NCBI GenBank assembly: GCA_963765585.1
Contig: CAVXXB010000001.1
Span: 434,001-498,000 of the forward strand
Direction of reading: 5' to 3'
Source of the DNA: CAVXXB01 sp963765585
Lineage (GTDB): Bacteria > Calditrichota > Calditrichia > JAJRVZ01
DNA length: 64,000 nt
Both the position numbers and the translations under genes were made by a program. The number at the start of each line of letters is the position of its first letter. Positions within the stretch are counted from its first letter, which is position 1. Below the pieces are notes generated by a model that saw only the letters and a program-made list of their open reading frames with translations, searched no databases and had not been told where the DNA came from. Of the stretch, positions 32,093-40,279 are shown one piece after another.

Positions 32093-33910
32093 CTATCTTT
32101 TATAAATAGTGCGATATTCAAAGGGATGTTCCCGATCCATAAGATCTTTAAATTTGGGAAACGTAAGCGGTTTGCTGAATAAAAATCCTTGATACTTATA
32201 GCATTTTTCCTGTGCGAGAAACTCAAGATGCTCCGTTTTTTCAACGCCTTCCGCAATAACTATTTTATCAAGATTTGTACCAAGGTGAATGATTGACCTG
32301 ACGAGTTGACGGTGTTCATCACTGGTATCCACATGTTGTACAAAAGATCGGTCTATTTTTATCGTCGAAGCCGGTATGCGTTGCAGATATACCAGCGATG
32401 CGAATCCGATTCCAAAATCATCAATCGCCAGGCGAATACCCATTTCACTTAGCTGCATCATATTTCTTGTAATTTCAACCCGGTCTTCAATATAACTTGT
32501 TTCTGTCAATTCCAACTGAACATTTTCTGGTTTTAAATCTACAATTTCCAGCATTTGCCTGACTTTTTTCACAATACTTCCCGAACGAAGTTGAAGGGCA
32601 GATAAATTGATTGAGATATAAAAATCTGACTGAAGCTTGTTGATGATTGGAGCCACGTCCTGACAGGATTTATAAAAAACCCATTCTCCCATGGGGCTGA
32701 TTAAATTTGTCTCTTCTGCAATTGGTATAAAGGTTTCGGGTGTTACAGATCCCAGCTCTGGGTTTGCCCAGCGCAATAATGCTTCCGCTCCGACAATATT
32801 AAATTGATTATCTTCGGTTTGCTCAATAATCGGTTGGTATACGATGCTGCATTCGTCTTCGAAGGCTTCTCCCTTTACCATTGTTTTAAGATTGTTCTCG
32901 ATTTTAATGCGTTGGAGAGAGTCATCACCCATATCATCTTTAAAAAACTGATACTGATTTTTGCCGTTTTTCTTGGCCGCATACATTGCTGTATCAGCAC
33001 TTTTTACCAGATGCTCCCGGTCTCCACCCTCTTTGGGAATGGTCATAATACCGATGCTGGTACTGAGATAATTTATTTTTTGCTCACCAAATTCAAAGGG
33101 TTCGGTCAGGCTTGAAATAATTTTCTCTGCGACATTGGCCGCCTCGTAATCATGTTTAAGATGCCGGATAATAACGGTAAACTCATCACCGCCAAGACGA
33201 AAAACAAAATCGGATTTACGGAGACTTTTTGTCAAACGTGATGCAACTTCACGGAGTACCATGTCGCCTATATCGTGCCCGAGTGTATCATTAACCAGTT
33301 TAAAATTGTCTAAATCACAATACAAAATGGCACTGGACCGCGTCTCTGTAGTGCGAGGCATATCCAGGAGAATTTGGTCAAGTTGTTGATAAAATCCATC
33401 ACGGTTACCAAGTCCGGTTAACTTGTCGTGAAAGGCAAGATATTTGAGTTCCTGTTGTCCATGGATAACGGCCGTAAGATCGCTGCCAAACAAACAGATA
33501 CCGCTCAATTTTTCCTGCTTTGGATCAGAAAAGATAGGCTGATATGATCTTTTATAATAGAGATACTTATTACGACGCTCAACGTATAACTTTTCAGTAA
33601 ATCTGATAACCCGCTTTTCTTTTATTACCCGATCCAGATTATATTTTCTGCTTTCAAGACTCTCCGGATTAAACCCGGCCTGCTCAAACAGAAAATCATC
33701 GTCTTTACCGATAACCGCAATACGCAGTTCTTCATCACCAATATATTTTTCATTGGCATAACGGTAAATTCCGTTGACATCAAGAATCGCAATTTCGATG
33801 GGCAGATGCTGAAACATTTGCATCATATCGATCGATGTCAAATTTCCGTAAGTTTCTCCCGGAACAGGATCGGTTTTAAATACCTTTGATATTTTTTTTA
33901 GTGGAGTCAT
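32093..33910 (-). CDS. PAS-GGDEF-EAL cyclic-di-GMP protein
   Basis: A PAS-like sensor (about 30-150) precedes a GGDEF domain (RLGGDEFTVI, 240-244 for GGDEF) and an EAL domain (AEALLRW, EAL at 375-377; IDDFGIGFASL, DDFG 496-499). Both catalytic signatures look intact, and an RxxD inhibitory site (RKSD) lies five residues before GGDEF. The protein may both make and break c-di-GMP, with the direction set by the PAS signal. It has no membrane segment, so it is cytosolic. It converges with the aminotransferase gene, 6 bp apart. Confidence 0.93.
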   Translation of the reverse strand: MTPLKKISKVFKTDPVPGETYGNLTSIDMMQMFQHLPIEIAILDVNGIYRYANEKYIGDEELRIAVIGKDDDFLFEQAGFNPESLESRKYNLDRVIKEKRVIRFTEKLYVERRNKYLYYKRSYQPIFSDPKQEKLSGICLFGSDLTAVIHGQQELKYLAFHDKLTGLGNRDGFYQQLDQILLDMPRTTETRSSAILYCDLDNFKLVNDTLGHDIGDMVLREVASRLTKSLRKSDFVFRLGGDEFTVIIRHLKHDYEAANVAEKIISSLTEPFEFGEQKINYLSTSIGIMTIPKEGGDREHLVKSADTAMYAAKKNGKNQYQFFKDDMGDDSLQRIKIENNLKTMVKGEAFEDECSIVYQPIIEQTEDNQFNIVGAEALLRWANPELGSVTPETFIPIAEETNLISPMGEWVFYKSCQDVAPIINKLQSDFYISINLSALQLRSGSIVKKVRQMLEIVDLKPENVQLELTETSYIEDRVEITRNMMQLSEMGIRLAIDDFGIGFASLVYLQRIPASTIKIDRSFVQHVDTSDEHRQLVRSIIHLGTNLDKIVIAEGVEKTEHLEFLAQEKCYKYQGFLFSKPLTFPKFKDLMDREHPFEYRTIYKR

Positions 33911-33918
33911 TATATTAA

Positions 33919-33967
33919 GGCTCTCGGCTTTCCGCTATCAGCTATCAGCCGACAACGGACCAACCAT
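33919..33967. repeat. 7-bp-phased repeat array
   Basis: Seven heptamers in register: GGCTCTC, GGCTTTC, CGCTATC, AGCTATC, AGCCGAC, AACGGAC, CAACCAT. Confidence 0.7.
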
Positions 33968-34017
33968 TTCATTCAAATTTACAATTACAGAAAAGAACTG
34001 ACTTTAATATCTTAACA

Positions 34018-34037
34018 CCCCAGAATTAATTCTGGGG
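34018..34037. repeat. Perfect 20-bp palindrome CCCCAGAATTAATTCTGGGG
   Basis: Perfect palindrome and the best member of a three-copy family (also 8988-9007 and 54019-54038). Confidence 0.85.
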
Positions 34038-34336
34038 TATGTAGAATAATCATTGCTACCGCTATTAATGTGGGATCAAAAAATCGGAGAAAAGTTAATG
34101 CCAAACTGCATTGATAAAGCTTTCCCCCGCCACATAGTGCTTTCATACCAGGTTCAATCGAACTATATTAAATAAATATTTGATATTTAATATAAACAAG
34201 CAATTTAAATGAGAACATTTTCATTGGCAAATAATGTTGCTAAATTTCTATAAATATTAGATGTTAAATCAATGAAACTAAATTTTAGGGAATAGCGTAA
34301 AACATTCAACGTTTTTATATAAAAGGAGGATGTAAT

Positions 34337-35296
34337 ATGAACAGATTTGTGATGAATATTTTTATTTTATTGATTATGGTGCCATTAATGGTCATGGGTG
34401 CCGGGGCAGATGATAAGAAGGTAATGGTAATTAGTGGCACAGACGGTCCATGGCTGGGAGTAAAAATTGAGAATCTGTCTACTAAAATGTTAAAGAATCT
34501 GAATCTTGAGAGTGGTGTCCGGGTGAAAGAAGTTCTTGAAAACAGCCCGGCACAAAAAGCGGGTCTTGAAGAAGATGATATTCTGGTTTCGTTTAATGGT
34601 AAAGAACTGAAGGATAGTAATGATCTGGTAAAAATGGTACAAAAATCCAAGATTGATGATGAGGTGACTATTGGTTATTTCCGGGATGGTAAAAAGAAAA
34701 AAGTATCCGCCACCCTGGCAAAGAATGAACAAAAAAATGTCATGCGGTGGTTTGGCGCAGATGGATCGCATAAAATAATTGAGACCGAGAAGCGGGCATG
34801 GCTTGGAGTCGAAACCGAAAATCTAAATGATCAATTGAGAGAATTTTTTGGTGCTCCGGAAAAAATGGGTGTACTCGTAAAAAAGATTGTCAAAGAAAGT
34901 CCTGCGGAAACCGTCGGATTAAAAGCCGGTGATGTGATTATCAATGTGGCGGATCGCAAGATTAAAAACACCAATGATTTGCTAAGATCCATCAATTATT
35001 ACGATCCCGATGAAGTGGTTACAATCAAAGTTATTCGTGAGAAAAAAGAAAAAGAATTCAAAGTTAAGCTGGCTGAAACCAAGGGACATGGTAGTTTTCG
35101 CTTTTATGGTTCCGGGGATGAGTTGATTGAGATCAAAGAAATGGATATGACGGCACCTAACATGGAATTTCATCACCAGATAGATGTTGACATAGATGAA
35201 AAAGAGTTGAAGGAAATACAGGAGGATATGGAAGATCTTGACAATAATGTCAAAGTAAAAAAGATAAGAATAGAAACCTATGGAGACGAAACCTGA
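34337..35296 (+). CDS. Periplasmic tandem PDZ-domain protein
   Basis: A signal peptide (about 1-24) is followed by two PDZ domains, one with GPWLGVKIENLS and SPAQKAGLEEDDILVSFNGK, the other with RAWLGVETENLN and SPAETVGLKAGDVIINVADR. An acidic tail (VDIDEKELKEIQEDMEDLDN) ends the protein. No protease domain is present, so it is not a DegP-type enzyme by itself. It may be a chaperone or adaptor that binds C-termini. Ribosome-binding site AAAGGAGG is strong. A metallophosphoesterase gene follows 43 bp later and may be co-transcribed. Confidence 0.85.
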   Translation: MNRFVMNIFILLIMVPLMVMGAGADDKKVMVISGTDGPWLGVKIENLSTKMLKNLNLESGVRVKEVLENSPAQKAGLEEDDILVSFNGKELKDSNDLVKMVQKSKIDDEVTIGYFRDGKKKKVSATLAKNEQKNVMRWFGADGSHKIIETEKRAWLGVETENLNDQLREFFGAPEKMGVLVKKIVKESPAETVGLKAGDVIINVADRKIKNTNDLLRSINYYDPDEVVTIKVIREKKEKEFKVKLAETKGHGSFRFYGSGDELIEIKEMDMTAPNMEFHHQIDVDIDEKELKEIQEDMEDLDNNVKVKKIRIETYGDET

Positions 35297-35339
35297 TATT
35301 TCACCGGATGAATTGGCTTTAAATCAGGCTGAATGAATT

Positions 35340-36047
35340 ATGCGAAATTATTTTCCGATTATTTTTTCATTTGTATTGGGTATCTTGCTGGCGATGGGTG
35401 CTAAAAAACTTTTGCATTTGTACATAGACCGGTTTTTTGGCAAAAAAATGAATCTGATAGAATTTAAATACGTCATTTTGTTTTTTACTCTGTTCGCAGT
35501 TCTCTGGACATATGGAAAATATATTGAATCCAACTGGCTATTGATGGCCGGTGCCTCAATGATGGCGATTTTGAATATATTCAGCCTGGTTTTAATTATT
35601 TTTCTGCCGTGGCCTCTGATATTTTTCTCGGTGACCGATAGAATTAACCGAAAAAAAAGTACGCCGCCAGTGGTGAATTTTGAAAGACGTCACTTTATTA
35701 AAGTTGCAGCCAGTGCATTACCGGTTATGGCATTGGGAACTGCTGGTTCCGGTATGGCAGGTTCTTTTCAGCCGGTCGGGATAAATAAGGTCCCAATGTA
35801 CTTTAAAAATCTGCCAATTCAGTTGGATGGGTTTAAAATACTTCATCTGAGTGATCTTCATTTGGGATATTATTTTCATCTCTCCGATCTGGAAGAAACC
35901 ATGCAGCTGGCAGAAAAGTTTGCTCCGGATCTGGTATTGGTTACCGGAGATGTGGCAGATGATTTGAACAAGCTTCCGGATGCGCTAAGAATAATTGATC
36001 AGCTGAAATACGCCCCATGGAAAATATATGTCTCTGGGAAATCATGA
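35340..36047 (+). CDS. Membrane-anchored metallophosphoesterase, N-terminal part (frameshifted)
   Basis: Three membrane helices (about residues 1-100) are followed by a twin-arginine-like segment ERRHFIKVAASALPVMALG and the start of a YkuE/YaeI-type metallophosphoesterase: KILHLSDLHLGY (Asp and His ligands) and DLVLVTGDVADD. The frame breaks at about 36022-36030, just before the GNHE motif, which appears in the next frame. Removing one A from the AAAA there gives PWKYMSLGNHE. The active site probably faces the periplasm. The substrate is unknown; related enzymes act on phospholipids or lipid-linked intermediates. Confidence 0.85.
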   Translation: MRNYFPIIFSFVLGILLAMGAKKLLHLYIDRFFGKKMNLIEFKYVILFFTLFAVLWTYGKYIESNWLLMAGASMMAILNIFSLVLIIFLPWPLIFFSVTDRINRKKSTPPVVNFERRHFIKVAASALPVMALGTAGSGMAGSFQPVGINKVPMYFKNLPIQLDGFKILHLSDLHLGYYFHLSDLEETMQLAEKFAPDLVLVTGDVADDLNKLPDALRIIDQLKYAPWKIYVSGKS

Positions 36048-36528
36048 ATACATGCGCGGCATTGAAGATGTGAAGCGAATTGTCGCGGCGGGTCCGGTTC
36101 CACTGCTTATAAATGATGGGCAAAGGATTATACATGCAGGCAGTCCAATTTTCCTTGGCGGTGCCGATGATCCCAAAAGAATGCGTGGTGATGTGGATCC
36201 GTTCCTGGACAAAGCGGTACAAAAAACCATGTCAAAGGCAGATTACAGTGATTTTAAGATTCTGATGAGTCATCGTCCCAAAGCACTTGATGTGGCCGGG
36301 AAGTATGATGTGGACCTGATATTATCCGGACATACCCATGGCGGCCAGATAATTCTGAATGGAAAAAGCGCCTTTGAGGGCATGGTAGAAAGAGAGCCTT
36401 ATCTCTGGGGAAAATATAAAAAAGACCAGACCCAATTATATACCTCGGCAGGCATGGGGCATTGGTTTCCGTTCCGTTTAAACTGCCCGCCCGAAGCTCC
36501 CCTGATTGAATTAAAGAAATCCTCCTGA
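36028..36528 (+). CDS. Metallophosphoesterase, C-terminal part (frameshifted)
   Basis: This continues the upstream gene with the remaining metal-binding motifs: SLGNHEYM, LMSHRPKALD and LILSGHTHGGQIIL. The final segment TSAGMGHWFPFRLNCPPEAP is typical for the YkuE branch. Without the upstream half it would lack the first two metal ligands, so separate function is unlikely. The combined length is about 395 residues. Confidence 0.87.
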   Translation: MSLGNHEYMRGIEDVKRIVAAGPVPLLINDGQRIIHAGSPIFLGGADDPKRMRGDVDPFLDKAVQKTMSKADYSDFKILMSHRPKALDVAGKYDVDLILSGHTHGGQIILNGKSAFEGMVEREPYLWGKYKKDQTQLYTSAGMGHWFPFRLNCPPEAPLIELKKSS

Positions 36529-36621
36529 TAGAGTATAACTAAGAAACAATTCTGGAATTTTTTCCACTCAACTGATATTTAATTTCTTTTTAAAGATTTT
36601 TGTTTTATTTGGAGAGGAGAT

Positions 36622-36811
36622 ATGGTGTATAAGAAAAGACCTGCAGAAAACAGGGGCGAGACCAATTTGGGTTGGCTTGATAGTAAGCGGTTTAATTCAG
36701 GTTGATGATTTTGTGCTGAATGATGGTGATGGCCTGGCCATTGAACATAAAAATAATATTGAAATAATTGCAAAAGAAAATACAGAATTTTTATTATTTG
36801 ATGTAAATTAA
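36622..36811 (+). pseudogene. Pirin-family gene with large internal deletion
   Basis: After AGGAG, ATG 36622 reads MVYKKRPAENRGETNLGWLD plus SK, the classical pirin N-terminus. The frame then stops at 36703. In another frame, from about 36687, VSGLIQVDDFVLNDGDGLAI and ENTEFLLFDVN (stop at 36811) match the extreme C-terminus of pirins. About 180 residues between these ends are missing. The junction lies at a short repeated AGTAAG/GTAAGC, suggesting deletion by microhomology. The remnant lacks the metal-binding cupin core and is dead. The family is recognised from both ends. Confidence 0.8.
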
Positions 36812-36850
36812 AATACTTGATACTATCCAAACACTTATTGTGGAAATAAA

Positions 36851-37438
36851 ATGGATAAAACAGCTTCAACAGATATGAAATTGAATACACTGTTAAAAAA
36901 AAGATGGAGTCCCCGGGCATTTTCTGAGCAGGAAGTAGCCAAGCAGGATTTATTACTTATTTTGGAGGCCGCGCGTTGGTCAGCGTCATGTAATAATGAA
37001 CAACCATGGCGCTTTTTGTCCGGCATTAAAAACCAGGATGAAACCCACAGTAAGATCCTGGAGGTTTTGGCCGAGGGAAATCAGATCTGGGCGAAAGATG
37101 CCCCGGTTTTAATGCTGATTTATGCAAAAAAAACATTTTCATATAATAATAAACCAAATAATTGGGCAGAATATGACGCCGGTCAGGCAGCGGCAAATTT
37201 ATCCATTCAGGCCATGGATATGAATATATATGTACATCAAATGGCTGGGTTTGACAAGGATGCCGCTTTAGGTTTAATCTCTTCCGAGGAAGATCTGGTT
37301 GCAGTAACTGCGATCGCCTTAGGTTACCTGGGCAAACCGGAACAATTGCCTGAAAAACAAAGGAACTGGGAAACGGCAGAACGGACAAGAAAAGACTTGA
37401 GTGAGATCATACTAAATCCATCAGAGCATTTATTATAA
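36851..37438 (+). CDS. Nitroreductase family protein
   Basis: This 195-residue flavoprotein of the NfsA/NfsB superfamily has KKRWSPRAFSEQEV (FMN phosphate contacts), ILEAARWSASCNNEQPWRFL and EYDAGQAAANLSIQAMDMNI, with a C-terminal AIALGYLGKPEQLPEK. Such enzymes use NAD(P)H and FMN to reduce nitro groups, quinones or related substrates. It begins 39 bp after the pirin remnant. The physiological substrate is unknown. Confidence 0.88.
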   Translation: MDKTASTDMKLNTLLKKRWSPRAFSEQEVAKQDLLLILEAARWSASCNNEQPWRFLSGIKNQDETHSKILEVLAEGNQIWAKDAPVLMLIYAKKTFSYNNKPNNWAEYDAGQAAANLSIQAMDMNIYVHQMAGFDKDAALGLISSEEDLVAVTAIALGYLGKPEQLPEKQRNWETAERTRKDLSEIILNPSEHLL

Positions 37439-37475
37439 GAGATTTAAATAAAACGGCTAATTATTTCAAAATGTC

Positions 37476-37496
37476 ATCCTGAACTTGTTTCAGGAT
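37476..37496. repeat. Hairpin ATCCTGAA-loop-TTCAGGAT
   Basis: Perfect 8-bp arms with a 5-bp loop, in the 221-bp gap between the nitroreductase and M16 genes. The text TCATCCTGAACTTG resembles a common dispersed bacterial repeat. The rest of the gap shows nothing else. Confidence 0.6.
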
Positions 37497-37659
37497 CAAG
37501 TGACGGGTATGTATACTTTTTAGAACTTTCTATAAATTAGTTTTTCCCTTCAGGCTTTTTCATATTAAATTTAACCTCTGAAATTTTCAAACCATATGCA
37601 AAGTTAATAAATTCATTCAATCCTTATTTACCATCTCTTTATCAAAAATGGAGTAGATA

Positions 37660-38964
37660 ATGTCGCTAAAAAATATTGTTTTGTTTATTATTATTGGTCT
37701 GATATTTTCTCCGCTTGTTTTGTGTGCACAAAATTACCAATCAGATTTACCACGGGGCACATCCATTCACCTTCTTGATAATGGCTTGCAGTTATTATTG
37801 ATAGAAAATTCCGCCTTACCAATGGTCGGAGTAAACGTGGTGGTAAAAACCGGTTCGGCGTATGAAACCTTTGCAACCAGCGGCATGAGCCACATGTTGG
37901 AACATCTGTTGTTCAACGGCACGACCCATAGAACACAAAAACAATTATATGATGATGTTGATCTGATCGGCGGGTATAATAATGCCAATACCTCATATTA
38001 TTACACTAATTTTATGATGGTAACACCGGCGGAACACATAGAAAAAGGCATGGAAATTCAAGCTGATATGCTTTTTAATTCATTATTACCCGATGAAAAA
38101 TTTGAGAAAGAAAAAGGAATTGTTCTGGAAGAAATCGCCAGAAGTCTTAGTAAGGCGAGTTCTCAAATGGATCGAAACGATCAGGCAATTCTTTATGAAG
38201 GTCATGCTATGTCGCTTCCGGTTACGGGAACTTATGCCACCATTGAATCCATGAACAGAGATGATGTCTATAATTACTATAAAAATTCCTATGTACCTAA
38301 TAATATGATCATGAGTGTCATCGGAAAATTTGATAGTGACAGTATGTTGACAAAAATCAAACAAATATATGGAAAAGCCATACCCAAACCGGTCAGGCGA
38401 GATCAGTCTGATGATCTTGCAATCGGTTTTTCAGTCAACGATTTTCATGGGTCAGCCAAAACCGATTTGTATCAGCGATTTTATAGCGGTGATGAAATCA
38501 TCTTACATTTAATTTACGATCTGCCGGTCGATGTAAATCCGGCAAATTTTGAATTACTGGATGAGTCGCTCAAAAAACACAACGATAACTTGAAAACAGC
38601 TCTCACAACCGAATTTAAAGATCAATTTAAATCCGTTGAAATGTCGACGATGCAAAATCCAATTCGCAGCTATATGCAAATCGCTCTGACTGTATCCGAT
38701 AAGAAAAATAATAACGCGCTCATTACCTCTGTAAATAATTATTTTAAAAAAGCAAAATTTGATCTTCCGTTAGAAACAGTACAGCTTTTTGCCACAAAGG
38801 CAAAAACGGGATTTCTAAAGAATCTTGAAAAACCGCATATGTTTGGTATTTATAATGCAGATGCGTTTGCAACTGGCGGCATCGAAGTCTGTTTTGCAAT
38901 CATATACGGAAGAAGTGTATTATCAGGGTGCCGACTGGCTGAAATCATACTCTGTGAAATCTAA
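37660..38964 (+). CDS. M16 zinc protease, N-terminal part (frameshifted)
   Basis: A signal peptide (about 1-23) leads into the M16 peptidase domain with the inverted zinc motif H78-MLE-H82 (HMLEHLLFNG) and the distal glutamate region EKGIVLEEIARS. The frame leaves the real sequence near 38885-38900: dropping a G after ATCGAA gives GIESVLQSYTEEVYYQGADW in the next frame. Two indels are needed in total to recover a single protein of about 862 residues ending at 40250. The protein is probably periplasmic or outer-membrane-attached and degrades short peptides. Confidence 0.9.
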   Translation: MSLKNIVLFIIIGLIFSPLVLCAQNYQSDLPRGTSIHLLDNGLQLLLIENSALPMVGVNVVVKTGSAYETFATSGMSHMLEHLLFNGTTHRTQKQLYDDVDLIGGYNNANTSYYYTNFMMVTPAEHIEKGMEIQADMLFNSLLPDEKFEKEKGIVLEEIARSLSKASSQMDRNDQAILYEGHAMSLPVTGTYATIESMNRDDVYNYYKNSYVPNNMIMSVIGKFDSDSMLTKIKQIYGKAIPKPVRRDQSDDLAIGFSVNDFHGSAKTDLYQRFYSGDEIILHLIYDLPVDVNPANFELLDESLKKHNDNLKTALTTEFKDQFKSVEMSTMQNPIRSYMQIALTVSDKKNNNALITSVNNYFKKAKFDLPLETVQLFATKAKTGFLKNLEKPHMFGIYNADAFATGGIEVCFAIIYGRSVLSGCRLAEIILCEI

Positions 38965-39071
38965 TCCCCTCGTTATTATTCACAATCCGATTAATGCCGG
39001 GAAGAAAGAACAGGAGAATATGTCTGTCACAGACAAACTGACTGTGGACCCGGGATCAGGAGTGACCACTA

Positions 39072-40250
39072 TTGTCAGACAAAATTCATCCACAGAGTCT
39101 AATCGCAATTCATTATTTGTTTAAGCATAAAGCCCGGTATGAATCGAAATATGGCCTGGATGCAGCAAAATATCTTCATGATTGTTTTGGACAGAGGTTA
39201 AAATCTCAGGAAAATCAGAAAATAACACAAAAATATGGTCTGACGTTCACCGTAAATGACAATCCATATATTCCAATGGACAACATTTATCTGCACCCGG
39301 ATTTCGGCTATATCCGTGTGGAGGGCCTGGCCAGTGATTTGCCCGGATTGATTTCATTCCTGAATGCACAATTTGCTGGTTTTAAGCCTTCGGCAGCAGA
39401 GTTTGATAAAGCAAAAAGTAATTTTATGCGTTCCAGCATGATGATGTCAAAAAACAAAGCCGGAGATATTTTCGAACAGAAATACACAGCTTATGTGTAT
39501 GAAGAAAATAAATATACGCAAGGTGGCGGAGAACTTTCGGAGGAAGTACTTGCTCAATTTGCGTCTGAGTATTTTAATCCGGCCAACATAATAATTTCGG
39601 CAGTTTCACCGGCAGCACCAGATAGTCTTATCCGTTTACTCACCGGAATCAGTAATCCCGCTAAGTCCAAGAAAGATGAATCCAAAGCGTATGAGCGTTC
39701 ATTGCGTTTAACCATAGAAGATGTGGTTGATGAATCGGAAGGCGGCGGAGAGCAGTCATATTTATTCTGGGGATATGTGAAAGAGGTTGCGCCACAAGAT
39801 ATTCCGGCACTAGCGGCACTCTCCCAGGTACTTAAGGATAGCATAATATTTGATATACGGGAAAGACAGGGCCGGGCTTATCGCATGTCCGCAGGAATAG
39901 ATATGGTAAATAACATGGCAATGTTTTATATAAGATTTGGTACCAGGCCGGCGAATATTGATCCTTTGCTACCCCAGATGCCAGATTTTTTCAGTACGGA
40001 TATGGTGAGTGAGTTAACCCCCAGTCAGCTGCAAAAATCTGTAAATATGTATTTAGGTCGTATGATGTTTCGCCGCCTTTCAAGCATAAATCAGGCATAT
40101 TATTTGGCTCATTCGCAATATTTTCACGAAGACATGTACTATGACAACAAAATTCTGGAACAATTGAAGAAAGTAACTGTAACAGACGTTAGAGAAGTTG
40201 CAGAGAAATATTTAAATCCCGAAAAAAGTGTTTCTGTAATTGTTCGCTAA
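39072..40250 (+). CDS. M16 zinc protease, C-terminal half (frameshifted)
   Basis: This is the second M16 half, which lacks the zinc motif as usual, with LIAIHYLFKHKARYESKYGL, HPDFGYIRVEGLASDLPGLI, IRERQGRAYRMSAGIDMVNN and the final VREVAEKYLNPEKSVSVIV. Between 38890 and about 39105 the coding passes through a third frame (YTEEVYYQGADWLKSYSVKS ... VTTIVRQNSS) and returns here near 39100. Apart from these two indels the sequence is well conserved, so consensus errors are the simplest cause. The next gene starts 29 bp after the stop. Confidence 0.88.
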   Translation: MSDKIHPQSLIAIHYLFKHKARYESKYGLDAAKYLHDCFGQRLKSQENQKITQKYGLTFTVNDNPYIPMDNIYLHPDFGYIRVEGLASDLPGLISFLNAQFAGFKPSAAEFDKAKSNFMRSSMMMSKNKAGDIFEQKYTAYVYEENKYTQGGGELSEEVLAQFASEYFNPANIIISAVSPAAPDSLIRLLTGISNPAKSKKDESKAYERSLRLTIEDVVDESEGGGEQSYLFWGYVKEVAPQDIPALAALSQVLKDSIIFDIRERQGRAYRMSAGIDMVNNMAMFYIRFGTRPANIDPLLPQMPDFFSTDMVSELTPSQLQKSVNMYLGRMMFRRLSSINQAYYLAHSQYFHEDMYYDNKILEQLKKVTVTDVREVAEKYLNPEKSVSVIVR

Positions 40251-40279
40251 ACAGCAAAAAAGTAAACCGGAGCAGATAT

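Larger units (their letters stand above)
33911..34336. other. Intergenic region upstream of the PDZ gene
   Basis: This 426-bp gap lies between divergent genes. It holds a 7-bp-phased array (33919-33967) and a perfect palindrome (34018-34037). From 34040 to 34330 the sequence is AT-rich with no gene or repeat that I can see; it may hold the promoter and leader of the PDZ gene, which has a strong AAAGGAGG site. Confidence 0.65.
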
